A stretch of 64,000 bases of DNA, taken from positions 1 through 64,000 of the forward strand of contig JACNKX010000065.1 in the NCBI GenBank assembly GCA_014381825.1. Reading direction: 5' to 3'. Made by a program: the position numbers and the translations under genes. Positions 44,907-53,625 of the stretch are shown piece by piece (positions within the stretch are counted from its first letter, which is position 1; every line of letters begins with the position of its first letter). The stretch comes from Planctomycetota bacterium. Its GTDB lineage: Bacteria; Planctomycetota; Planctomycetia; Pirellulales; Pirellulaceae. The notes under the pieces are model-generated. The model did no database searches, had not been told where the DNA came from, and saw nothing but the letters and a program-made list of their open reading frames with translations.

Positions 44907-46412
44907 GTGTCGGAATATTTGCTGCTAACCGGATCGACTGGCCTGCTCGGGCGCTACTTGATCCGTGATCTGCTGCTCGGCGGCCATCGATTAGCGGTCC
45001 TCGCGCGACCATCTCGCAGGGAATCGGCTGCTGATCGAATTGAAGCGATCATGCAGATGTGGGAGGCGGAGTTGGGGCGTTTGCTGCCTCGTCCAATCTG
45101 CTTGGAAGGCGATATCTGTGAAGAGGGGCTCGGTCTTCATGCCAGTTCGCGCAAGTGGGTAGCTGATCACTGCTCAAAGATGTTGCACAGCGCAGCATCG
45201 TTGGCGTTCCACGCTGACGACAGCGGCGAACCGTACCGCAGTAACGTCGGCGGGACGAAGAACATGTTGGCCCTGTGCCGCGAGACGGGCATACGCGACC
45301 TTCACTATGTATCAACCGCCTATGTCTGCGGCCTGCGCGGTGACGCCGCTCGAGAAGATGAATTGGATGTTGGTCAGGAGTTCCGCAACGATTACGAACG
45401 AACGAAGCTGGAGGCAGAAACGCTCGTTCGCCAAGCGGACTTTTTAGAGCAATTGACCGTCTATCGTCCGACCGTGATATCGGGCGATTCTAAGACTGGT
45501 TACACAAACACGTATCACGGTTTGTATCTTTATCTTCGCTTGATGGCGATATTGGTACCACAACAGGGACTAGACGCAGATGGACGGCGATACACTCCGA
45601 TTCGTTTGCCGATGACGGGCGACGAGCGACGAAACGTCGTTCCGATCGACTGGGTTTCTGAGGTGATCACCCACCTGTTTCAGACTCCGGAAGCGCACGG
45701 TCATACCTTCAATTTGGCTCCGGAGAAGTGTCTCACGCCGCGTCAGATCATCGACGCTGGATACAAGTTCTTTGATTCGACTGGCGTGCAATACGTCGGC
45801 GATCAGGTTGTCGATCCAGGGACATTCAATCGGTTTGAGTCCGAGTTTCTCTCGAGCATCGGCATGTACGACAACTACAAGGCGACCGACCCAACGTTTG
45901 ATTGCACGAACCTGAAGAAGTTCGCGGGCCACTTTCCCTGTCCCGTGATCGACGAATCGATGCTTCACCAATATATCCGCTTTGGTCAAGAAGACCGTTG
46001 GGGAAAGCGTAAGGCTCCAAAGACGCACGTCGACATTTCGATGGGAGAGTATTTGGAAGCAGTCAGCGGTGGCTTGTTCGAAGACGCGATGAACCGGACG
46101 ACTAGAATCACAGCTGATGCAGCGCCAGATGAACTGCGAGTTGCCCTAGACGTTTCCGGTGCGGGAGGAGGTCAATGGAGCTTGGACTTCCAAGGGAAAA
46201 TGCTTTTGCGGGTCGAGCCTGGTCTGCCAAATACGTTCGATGCACAGCTCTGCCTGACGATCGCGGACGTCCGCCGAATCCTCGATGAAAGCAAGGACGT
46301 TGCCGTCAATACGGTCGTCCAAAATCGGCAGACTTTTGGCGCATCGCGTGACGATCTACCCCGAGCCGTCGCTAGTATCTTTACGAACAGCAACGTCAAA
46401 AGTGTAGCCTAA
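44907..46412 (+). CDS. Extended SDR/thioester-reductase-like protein with C-terminal SCP2-like region
   Basis: A 501-aa protein from GTG 44907 (MSEYLLLTGSTGLLGRYLIR). The Rossmann motif GSTGLLG, the DICEEGLGL loop, VSTAYVCGLRG and the YERTKLEAE catalytic pair (Tyr-x-x-x-Lys) match the NAD_binding_4 (male sterility/thioester reductase) group, which reduces acyl thioesters with NADPH. Residues about 1-370 form this domain. The last 110 residues (ELRVALDVSGAGGGQWSLDF, LCLTIADVRRILDES) resemble an SCP2/alkyl-sulfatase-dimer-type lipid-binding fold. A lipid-linked reductase acting on fatty acyl groups is a fair guess. It stands alone. Confidence 0.82.
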   Translation: MSEYLLLTGSTGLLGRYLIRDLLLGGHRLAVLARPSRRESAADRIEAIMQMWEAELGRLLPRPICLEGDICEEGLGLHASSRKWVADHCSKMLHSAASLAFHADDSGEPYRSNVGGTKNMLALCRETGIRDLHYVSTAYVCGLRGDAAREDELDVGQEFRNDYERTKLEAETLVRQADFLEQLTVYRPTVISGDSKTGYTNTYHGLYLYLRLMAILVPQQGLDADGRRYTPIRLPMTGDERRNVVPIDWVSEVITHLFQTPEAHGHTFNLAPEKCLTPRQIIDAGYKFFDSTGVQYVGDQVVDPGTFNRFESEFLSSIGMYDNYKATDPTFDCTNLKKFAGHFPCPVIDESMLHQYIRFGQEDRWGKRKAPKTHVDISMGEYLEAVSGGLFEDAMNRTTRITADAAPDELRVALDVSGAGGGQWSLDFQGKMLLRVEPGLPNTFDAQLCLTIADVRRILDESKDVAVNTVVQNRQTFGASRDDLPRAVASIFTNSNVKSVA

Positions 46413-46537
46413 GATGTCACTCCCGCGCCCGCATTAAAGCGGTTGTCCCGCCGACGTGTCCGTTGAAGGCCAACGCGTGTTGTTAGTTGATTGACCACCC
46501 TCCAGACTTTGCTCCAATGGGAGTGGGCGAATCGGGG

Positions 46538-46700
46538 TTAGGTATTTCGACGATGTTCCAGACGCCGAGGTGCATCCGTAGCCAGAGGAGCACGGTCTGT
46601 CGCATAGGCGGCGGGGGTTTGATAGTCCAATGCACTATGGATGCGGCGATGCGTCAAGTCGAACCAGTAAAAGCGAAGCATACAACTCTGGGCTGGAAGT
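46538..46700 (-). pseudogene. C-terminal scrap of an IS3-family transposase
   Basis: The minus-strand frame contains FYWFDLTHRRIHSALDYQTP AAYA, the well-known C-terminal end of IS3-family OrfB (N-x-xRPHSALGYxTPxEF). Nothing upstream in this frame matches the DDE core, and no orfA or terminal repeats can be shown. It sits in the gap between the reductase and the vWA gene, so it is a decayed insertion. Confidence 0.75.
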
Positions 46701-46768
46701 CGTCGTTTGTCCCGACGCTTAAAAAGGTGAATCAGACGCAACGCTATCGAAGCCATCGGGACGGTCAC

Positions 46769-49036
46769 TTACACTAAGCCCCATCGCTTGCGCATAAGCC
46801 ACTCGATCGTGAGGAAACCAATCACCGCCAGAACGAACAGCCAAGCGTCGAACGCCGTATCGCCAAGTCGCCACTTGGTTTGAACCTCGACCTCCAACTC
46901 CTCGCGTCGTTCCTTGAGTTCACGCAACAAGCCGACAAGCTGTTCTGGCGCGAGTGGTTTGCCGCCGGCTTCCTTCGTGAGGTTGGCGAGGCGAGCCATT
47001 TGCTGATGACCAGCGGCAGAAGTGCTCAGTTCGACGTCTCGATCAAGCACCTGGAAATGCGACCGCGTTGTGCCAAGTTGTTTCCCTTGTCGAGTCACCG
47101 TTAGCTCGACAAGGTAGTCGCCCGGTTGTTTGATTTCCTCAATTGCACCGGACATAACATCTTCGTCTTGCGACAGTCGCAACGGCTGACGAGCGCCATC
47201 GTCCGAAACAAGTTCCGCCACGAAGTCAGCGTCGCGAATGACTTCGCCCGAGGAAGACGTTGCACCCCCAGTGAAGGTAGCGCGTGCGCCGGGGTTGAAT
47301 CTGCGTTGAGCTAACTTGATCCAGACATCATTTTGTTCGAGATCATCACGACGAGCGAGCCAAAGAACGACTTGTCGCCAAAATCGCCGATGCTCTACTT
47401 GCCGCCCTCGTTGCCACCAGCGAATCGTGCTGTTGCCGGCGAACGCGAGCACTCGTCCGCGTCCATACTCACCCGATACGAGCAACGGTTGCTTGGCATC
47501 GGTTTCGAGTAGCACGCGTGAGCGAGGCTTCAGTCCCGTGAACTTGTTCGCGCCTTCGAGAGGCGGTAGCGACCTCCAGACACTCTCGTTGTCAACGCCT
47601 CGTCGGAGAGTCGTCACCGGATGCGCTTGCGTTGGAATCAACGCCAGCTTTCCCCAAAGATGCAAATCCTTTCTGAGCGGACTGTCGAACCCGACGTCCT
47701 GTCGCTCGAAGCGTCCCATCTGGATGGGCAGGACATCAGCCAACGGCGACTCGCGATAACCGCCAGGCCCAAAGCTGTTGAAGCCCCCCAGCATCATCAA
47801 TCCCTTGCCACGTTCAGTCAGCTTCGCGATTCCTTGCAGATTTGCTTCACCGAGCGCTTCGGAATCGACGCTCTCCAGCAACAGCACGTCAAAGTTCGAG
47901 AAGCTTAGTTCGTCATCCAGATTAAGGGCTCCACGCTCGATATTCCTCGGGTCGACGTATATGTCATCGAGCTGAATGTCGGGGGAAAGATTAATCGAAC
48001 GTCGAAGCAAACGCTGCTCGCCCAGCAAGTCGCCGTAGAGATACAGCACTCGCAGACCACCTTCCAGGACAGTTACGAACGCGCTCAATTCATTATTCCT
48101 CGTCACTCGCTCGCCAGGTTGTTCAGCCGTTCGTAATGTCAACTGATACTGTCCTGGTTCGGGTGGCGTGAAACTCACCTCGACAGGCAACAGTTGGTTG
48201 TCTTCGCGAGCGATTACTTCGACCGTTGCGACGCGAGTTTCCTCGCCGAGAGGATTCTCGGCGATTAATTCGACCGGTATCGCCTGATTCACATACCCGC
48301 GCACGCGGAGGGCGCCCTTCACGACGAGTTCGTTTTTAACAAACACCGTGTACTGCTCCGGCATATTCTCGATCGAAACGTCACGAGCTTGTGCAACGTC
48401 GCCGGTCGGACCGAAGACAACCGTGTACAGCGGGTATTCGAGGCGAGCCAGCTCGCGACCTGCCTCCGGCATTTCGACTTGCGGCGAAAATGCCGTTTGT
48501 GCGCCATCGCCGAGTAAAATGGCTCCCATCATTCGTTTGCCAAGTTCACGTTGCACGGCTTCGTGCAGCGTTGTTCCAATGTCCGTCAGGTCGCCGGACG
48601 GTGCGCTGGGAAGCTCGAACGAACCTGCTTCGAACGGCTGCGGATGGAGTTGGTCATCGTAACTGTATAATCGGATATCAAAGGATTCAGATAACTCGGC
48701 CAGTTGATCCTGAAGCTTTAACAACGTCTCGCTCTGCAGTTGCCATCTTGATTTACCTTCGACCGTGCTGGGCAGCGTCATGCTCCGACTTTGGTCGAAC
48801 ATTAGCATCAGCACGGCGGACTGTTGTTTCGTCGTTGTGTAGACACGGGTTGGGCGAAGCATTGCGATCAGCAATAAGAGCAACACCACTAGCCGCACGA
48901 CAATCAAGCTCCCTCGACGCAGCTTTGCAACGCGACCGTAGGATGGCGTGACCAACAGCAAAAGCGCCATCCCCGATACTAACGCCGCAACGACGCCGTA
49001 GCTGTTGAAAATCGGGTTAAGACTCCACTCAATCAT
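46769..49036 (-). CDS. Membrane protein with vWA and glutamine-amidotransferase-like regions
   Basis: A 755-aa protein, last gene of the moxR operon. N-terminal helices (GVVAALVSGMALLLLVTPSY, RLVVLLLLLIAMLRPTRV) anchor it; a von Willebrand A domain follows with the MIDAS start MLMFDQSRSMTLPS at about 75-90 (DxSxS intact). Residues about 330-560 carry a class-I glutamine-amidotransferase-like fold (VLLLESVDSEALGEANLQGI, GLMMLGGFNSFGPGGYRESP). Near the C-terminus a coiled coil and a final helix (AWLFVLAVIGFLTIEWLMRK) are seen. Its start overlaps the BatA stop by 4 nt, so translation is coupled. Confidence 0.87.
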   Translation of the reverse strand: MIEWSLNPIFNSYGVVAALVSGMALLLLVTPSYGRVAKLRRGSLIVVRLVVLLLLLIAMLRPTRVYTTTKQQSAVLMLMFDQSRSMTLPSTVEGKSRWQLQSETLLKLQDQLAELSESFDIRLYSYDDQLHPQPFEAGSFELPSAPSGDLTDIGTTLHEAVQRELGKRMMGAILLGDGAQTAFSPQVEMPEAGRELARLEYPLYTVVFGPTGDVAQARDVSIENMPEQYTVFVKNELVVKGALRVRGYVNQAIPVELIAENPLGEETRVATVEVIAREDNQLLPVEVSFTPPEPGQYQLTLRTAEQPGERVTRNNELSAFVTVLEGGLRVLYLYGDLLGEQRLLRRSINLSPDIQLDDIYVDPRNIERGALNLDDELSFSNFDVLLLESVDSEALGEANLQGIAKLTERGKGLMMLGGFNSFGPGGYRESPLADVLPIQMGRFERQDVGFDSPLRKDLHLWGKLALIPTQAHPVTTLRRGVDNESVWRSLPPLEGANKFTGLKPRSRVLLETDAKQPLLVSGEYGRGRVLAFAGNSTIRWWQRGRQVEHRRFWRQVVLWLARRDDLEQNDVWIKLAQRRFNPGARATFTGGATSSSGEVIRDADFVAELVSDDGARQPLRLSQDEDVMSGAIEEIKQPGDYLVELTVTRQGKQLGTTRSHFQVLDRDVELSTSAAGHQQMARLANLTKEAGGKPLAPEQLVGLLRELKERREELEVEVQTKWRLGDTAFDAWLFVLAVIGFLTIEWLMRKRWGLV

Positions 49037-51390
49037 GTGGTCTTCTTATAGAAACGATTCGCCATCAGTTGCTCGATCCCGAGGATGCCGACCAATAATA
49101 CGAGCAGGTGCGAATAGAACTCACGACCGACGCGTGCTTCGCCGACTTCTAATTCAATTTCGTCCTTATCACGCGCGAGTTGATATCGGTCTTGGCCCAG
49201 ACGCAAATCGAGTTCTTCGCGGGTCAGTCGCGTTAAGTCCGTTGCGTCCGGCCGTAGATTCACACAAAAGCCACGCACCATGGGCCCATCTTTAACGCCC
49301 TTCAGTCGATAAGCGCCGGTGTGCTCCGTAAACCGAATTACCACACTGCCTTCTCTGGCACGCGCCTCTTGTGGTTGTTCCAGCGGTGTGAATAGCTGGT
49401 ATCGTTCGGGATGCAAACGCGAGTCGTTCGGCAAAACAGAGGTCTCGCCAGCCAGATAGTTCAATCGCACTCCAGAACTATCGGTTAAGTGCAACATTAG
49501 CTCATTCACTAAGACGAGATAGGGCCAAGCCTCGTCGCTCGTTGGCAATTCGTTCCAAGCTGAATGATCTGACGATTGCAACGGGTCTGAAACTGGCGTG
49601 GTCATCGTGATCGCGAGGCCGCTGCCAACGTGCCGTGCGACGATGGCTGCCTTGCCATTGGCGTAGCTGACAATGGTACCGGCATTCTCGTTTATCGGGT
49701 CGAGTACCCAGTGTTTAAACACTGGCGACGCATCCCAAGGTACGCTCGTCGTACGATCTCGAAACTGAGCCATGATCGGATGATCGTATCGATCCGGAGC
49801 GAGAACGAGACTTCGATCTACCGAACGCCAAACGCGAGCCAATCGGCCGCCAAGCAACTGCTGCGCGGCGGGCTCGTTGAACGAACTGGTCGCTTGAGCG
49901 TTGTACCCGAGAAAGACGGCTAGTCCGCCACCTGACCGCACGTACTTGCCAAGTTGCTCCCACACGACAGACGGAATCGGCTCGGGATCTAGCAAACAAA
50001 CCGCCGTGAAGTTGTCCAACTCACGATTTGCGAGACTTGACTGCGAAACCACCGTACAAGCAAAGCGTGCCTGACCGGTCTGCTCGAACTCGAAAGGCGC
50101 GATCGCTTCGGTAAAGAGTGAAGAGGACGAGTTGTCCGGCGCAACAACCAGGACTGGCCACGCATCCTTCACTTCGATTGTGAAGTGCCGAATGTTATCG
50201 GCGGCGAGCCCGTCGTTTCCATTCAGTCGAACGAAACCGTGATGGACGCCGACGTCCAATCCTCGCAAGCGAAATTCGACGCGTTGCGACTCGCCCGCCG
50301 TCAGCACAACTTCCTCTCGACCCCTCGGCTTAACTTCTGGCAGTTTCGTCTCGCCATCGATCACGACCGGCAGTCTTGGATTGGAAGTTTCCAACAGCAA
50401 CTCTACAACTTGCTGGCCCGCGACACCAACGCTATGGACGTTTGTCGTGACTCGCAGTTCATTACTCTTGGCCAATGTTTCGGCGGATAGCTCTAAGGAT
50501 CCTAATGCGACGTTGTTCGGTTCCAGGACGCCAACATCTACGACGTAAAGTAGGACGTCCGAATGTTCTTCGAGTGTCGTGCACAACGAGTCGGATGAAT
50601 CCTGCCATGAACCGCTCACGAGGTCGGTGAAAAGATAGATCTCCTTTCGACTCTTCTCGCTAGATTCAACCAGTTCCAGAGCCCGCCGAATGATACTCGG
50701 CAACGCTTGGTTGACCTCCGTTGTTTGCAGCCGGTCGATGGACTTACGAGCTGAAGCTAGGTCGACCGCGAATACGGCAGGCGATTGCCGCGAGTCCAAG
50801 ATCGCAACTTCGCTATCTGCAGGGAATTGGCTGATCAGCCAGTCGCCCATTCCCTGCGCGACTTCGCCTCGCGATTGATTCTGATAGCGATACTCCATGT
50901 GCGGCGACGTATCGAAGATCATCACCACCGCGACGGGGGCTTGCTCGTCCCCCAGCAACACGCCGGCGCTCCGGTTAACCAGTCCGACCGTCATCGCGAT
51001 AAACGTAATGAGTACGCCAAGCGTTATGGCCGAAAGAATGCCCGTCAGTACCCGGCCCTTCTGCTGAACGATCGAGACTGCGGCTAGACCCCCAACAACA
51101 AGCGTGCCAACGCCGACAAGAGTGAGCAACATCCACTGTCCCGCGACGGCCGAGAGCACACTTGGTCTAGCGAAAGCGAGTGCAAGCAACACGATCGCTC
51201 CACACCGCAGCCCTAGTAACAACCAATGTTTCAATTGAAGCTTGCGCCGATTCGTTTCGCGACGCTGCCGCAGAAACTGCATCGCTGGAAACATCAACCG
51301 CTTCGGCTGCTGGCGCATGACGAGATGCAACACGACAGGGATTGCCGTGAGTAGGCCACCTAGTAGCAGTGAGAGGTTTACGAATGCCAT
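49033..51390 (-). CDS. BatA-domain membrane protein
   Basis: A 785-aa protein opening with the aerotolerance/BatA N-terminal pattern: MAFVNLSLLLGGLLTAIPVV, LHLVMRQQPKRLMFPAMQFL, then KLQLKHWLLLGLRCGAIVLL and LALAFARPS. A vWA-like domain begins VVMIFDTSPHMEYRY near residue 155; the MIDAS third position is His, not Ser, so metal binding may be lost. A GATase-like stretch (VVWEQLGKYVRSGGGLAVFL) lies near 500, and a C-terminal helix (FYSHLLVLLVGILGIEQLMA) ends it. In MoxR systems such proteins are thought to be periplasmic-facing substrate or partner proteins. Confidence 0.88.
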   Translation of the reverse strand: MAFVNLSLLLGGLLTAIPVVLHLVMRQQPKRLMFPAMQFLRQRRETNRRKLQLKHWLLLGLRCGAIVLLALAFARPSVLSAVAGQWMLLTLVGVGTLVVGGLAAVSIVQQKGRVLTGILSAITLGVLITFIAMTVGLVNRSAGVLLGDEQAPVAVVMIFDTSPHMEYRYQNQSRGEVAQGMGDWLISQFPADSEVAILDSRQSPAVFAVDLASARKSIDRLQTTEVNQALPSIIRRALELVESSEKSRKEIYLFTDLVSGSWQDSSDSLCTTLEEHSDVLLYVVDVGVLEPNNVALGSLELSAETLAKSNELRVTTNVHSVGVAGQQVVELLLETSNPRLPVVIDGETKLPEVKPRGREEVVLTAGESQRVEFRLRGLDVGVHHGFVRLNGNDGLAADNIRHFTIEVKDAWPVLVVAPDNSSSSLFTEAIAPFEFEQTGQARFACTVVSQSSLANRELDNFTAVCLLDPEPIPSVVWEQLGKYVRSGGGLAVFLGYNAQATSSFNEPAAQQLLGGRLARVWRSVDRSLVLAPDRYDHPIMAQFRDRTTSVPWDASPVFKHWVLDPINENAGTIVSYANGKAAIVARHVGSGLAITMTTPVSDPLQSSDHSAWNELPTSDEAWPYLVLVNELMLHLTDSSGVRLNYLAGETSVLPNDSRLHPERYQLFTPLEQPQEARAREGSVVIRFTEHTGAYRLKGVKDGPMVRGFCVNLRPDATDLTRLTREELDLRLGQDRYQLARDKDEIELEVGEARVGREFYSHLLVLLVGILGIEQLMANRFYKKTT

Positions 51391-51404
51391 GTATTTTCGA
51401 AGCG

Positions 51405-51460
51405 GTCAGAGATCAGGAGTCAGAGGTCAGTAGTCTTGCTTCCGACTCATAATCTCTGAC
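51405..51460 (-). repeat. Inverted repeat between the DUF58 and BatA genes
   Basis: GTCAGAGAT (51405-51413) and ATCTCTGAC (51452-51460) pair over 9 bp; an inner AGTC (51418-51421) and GACT (51444-51447) pair as well, separated from the outer stem by a symmetric 4-nt internal loop. On the minus-strand message it would form a hairpin inside the operon. It may be a dispersed repeat or a site that sets the ratio of the flanking genes. Confidence 0.65.
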
Positions 51461-51470
51461 TTCAATCTCG

Positions 51471-52367
51471 CTACATTCTCCCTCGGCGGCTGATGAGGTA
51501 TTCCAGGAGCGCCTTATCAAATTGCATACTTGTGTCGAGCGCGACGTAGTCAATGCCGACCATTGAACACTCGCGGCGATAGCGGTCACGAAGCGCTTCG
51601 ACCTCCGCGAGATAGTCATCGCGGTAGCTAGTCGCATCGACTTGCAGTCGATCGTCGGTTTCCGGGTCTTCGAACTCGACGAGCCCATCGAAAGGGAAGT
51701 GGACTTCTGCTTCGTCCAAGACATGAAAGAGAATGACATCGTGCCCGCCATGTCGAAGCTGGCGCAGCGACCGCATGACGGGATCAGGATCCTCAAGCAA
51801 GTCCGAAAAGACCATCACAAGACTTCGATGTCGGAGCATCGACGCAATCTGCCCCAGACTCTTCGAAATGTTCGTCGAGCCGGTTGGCTGTAACTTCGAG
51901 AGGTGTGATAACAGATTTCCGAGCTGAGTTCGCTTCGACTTGGGCGGCAAACAATCGCGAATCTGTTCATCAAAGGTGATCAAGCCAACCGGGTCTTGCT
52001 GATAGATCATCAAGTAGCACAGCGATGCGGCTAGGCAGATGGAGTAATCGAACTTCGACAGCTCCTGTCGATAGGTGTAACCCATCGATTTGCTGAGATC
52101 CATCGCGAGGTAACCCGTGATGTTCGTCTCGGCTTCAAACTTTTTCACGTAGTACTTATCTGTCTTCGCGTAGACCAACCAATCGATGTCCTTGGGATCA
52201 TCACCGGCGGTATAGCGACGATGCTCACTGAACTCGACCGAGAAGCCGTGAAATGGACTCGCGTGCAAGCCCTGAAGAAATCCCTTCACGACAAACTGAG
52301 CACGCAAATCAAGCCGTTTGATCTGATTGATGACTTCGGGTTTAAGATACTTCTCGATGGTCGCCAT
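51471..52367 (-). CDS. DUF58 domain protein
   Basis: A 298-aa soluble protein. YLKPEVINQIKRLDLRAQFV, HGFSVEFSEHRRYTAGDDPK and DIDWLVYAKTDKYYVKKFEA form the DUF58 core (the EFSEHRxYxxGDDxxxIDW motif is diagnostic). A vWA-like half follows (TNITGYLAMDLSKSMGYTYR, with DLSKS as the MIDAS; LVMVFSDLLEDPDPVMRSL). DUF58 proteins go with MoxR ATPases nearly everywhere and are thought to be folded or metal-loaded by them. It starts 3 nt after the MoxR stop. Confidence 0.93.
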   Translation of the reverse strand: MATIEKYLKPEVINQIKRLDLRAQFVVKGFLQGLHASPFHGFSVEFSEHRRYTAGDDPKDIDWLVYAKTDKYYVKKFEAETNITGYLAMDLSKSMGYTYRQELSKFDYSICLAASLCYLMIYQQDPVGLITFDEQIRDCLPPKSKRTQLGNLLSHLSKLQPTGSTNISKSLGQIASMLRHRSLVMVFSDLLEDPDPVMRSLRQLRHGGHDVILFHVLDEAEVHFPFDGLVEFEDPETDDRLQVDATSYRDDYLAEVEALRDRYRRECSMVGIDYVALDTSMQFDKALLEYLISRRGRM

Positions 52368-52370
52368 TGA

Positions 52371-53417
52371 CTAACCTCTCGGCGGAGGCGGTGGCGTTGG
52401 GGAGGCAAACTTCTGAATGTCTGGTTCGGGGATCTCTTTCAGCAGACGTTCAATGATACTTTCGTTCGTCATTCCTTCGGCTTGGGCTTGGAAGTTCGTA
52501 CTGATGCGGTGGCGTAGCACGGGAATCGCTATCTTTCGTACGTCGTCGATCGAAACGGAGAATCGCCCGTCCATTGCAGCTAGAGCCTTACCGCCGTTGA
52601 TCAAAAACTGTCCTGCGCGCGGCCCAGCTCCCCAATCGACAAGCTCTTGTACGAACTCGGGAGATTCGTCATTCGCAGGACGAGTGGCTCGCACAAGCCT
52701 CGCTACATACTTGACGATGTACTCGCTCACCGCGATCGAATTGACGAGCTTCTGCAGGTTGACGATCGCTCGACCGGAGAGAATCTTTGTGACCTCAACT
52801 TTCTCGTTGCGAGTCGTCACCGACAAGATTCGTTCTTCTTCTTCTGCGGATGGGTAGCCGACTTTGATATTGAACATGAAGCGATCGAGCTGCGCTTCCG
52901 GCAACGGATACGTACCCTCTTGCTCGATGGGATTCTGCGTTGCGATCGTAAAGAACGGCGCGGGCAGGTCATAAGTCGTGCGACCGACGGTGACTTCGCG
53001 CTCTTGCATCGCCTGCAAAAGCGCCGCCTGCGTCTTGGGCGGCGTCCGGTTGATCTCGTCGGCGAGCAGTATGTTTGTGAAGATCGGCCCTTCGACAAAC
53101 CTGAACTCGCGCCGACCGACGTCGTCTTCCTCGAGCACGTTCGTGCCAGTAATGTCGGCAGGCATCAAGTCGGGTGTGAACTGAATCCGCTTGAAGCCGA
53201 CGTCTAGGATCTTTGCGAGCGTGCTGACCATCAGTGTCTTCGCCAAACCCGGCACACCCTCCAGTAAACAATGCCCGCCGGTAAAGATCGCAGCAAAAAG
53301 CTGCTCGATGACCTCGTCTTGTCCGACAATGATCTTCTGGAGCTCTTGTTTCATCACCTTGCGGTGATGGCTGAACTCTTGGAGAACGTCGCCGATGCTA
53401 CGTTGTTTGGCTGTCAT
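52371..53417 (-). CDS. MoxR family AAA+ ATPase
   Basis: A 348-aa AAA+ ATPase, first gene of the operon moxR-DUF58-BatA-vWA. Walker A is EGVPGLAKTLMVSTLAK, Walker B LLADEINRTPPKTQAALLQA (the MoxR hallmark DEINRxxPKxQxALLxxM), and sensor 1 FTIATQNPIEQEGTYPLPEA. The helical lid with GPRAGQFLINGGKALAAMDG follows. It is thought to act as a chaperone that loads metal onto or assembles the vWA partners. The C-terminus is a short proline tract (PTPPPPPRG). The gene is divergent from the DUF4159 gene, 208 nt apart. Confidence 0.95.
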   Translation of the reverse strand: MTAKQRSIGDVLQEFSHHRKVMKQELQKIIVGQDEVIEQLFAAIFTGGHCLLEGVPGLAKTLMVSTLAKILDVGFKRIQFTPDLMPADITGTNVLEEDDVGRREFRFVEGPIFTNILLADEINRTPPKTQAALLQAMQEREVTVGRTTYDLPAPFFTIATQNPIEQEGTYPLPEAQLDRFMFNIKVGYPSAEEEERILSVTTRNEKVEVTKILSGRAIVNLQKLVNSIAVSEYIVKYVARLVRATRPANDESPEFVQELVDWGAGPRAGQFLINGGKALAAMDGRFSVSIDDVRKIAIPVLRHRISTNFQAQAEGMTNESIIERLLKEIPEPDIQKFASPTPPPPPRG

Positions 53418-53503
53418 ATTGGATTGTACGCGGGGAGCGAAGGGTAGTTTTGGGTGTAATCGGCCTGTCGCTGGATTCGCCAGAAGTCAGACATCCTTGC
53501 AAC

Positions 53504-53527
53504 AACTGAACTTTTGCAGGTTCAGTT
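53504..53527. promoter_or_regulatory. Inverted repeat in the moxR/DUF4159 divergent region
   Basis: AACTGAAC-TTTTGCAG-GTTCAGTT: perfect 8-nt arms with an 8-nt spacer, placed about midway between the two divergent starts. It could be a shared operator. No regulator gene lies next to it, so this is a guess from position and symmetry. Confidence 0.45.
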
Positions 53528-53625
53528 ACGATGCTTGCGTTCGACCTGGGCGTTTGCCGTCGCAACTATAGAATCCTAAGATATTTATGACGACCGTGGC
53601 AGCGCAAATGAGAGGCTGACGAAGC

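Noticed and set aside
48391-48951. Plus-strand ORF of 186 codons opposite the vWA gene
   Set aside because: Arg-rich shadow translation without motifs; the minus strand has the coherent protein.
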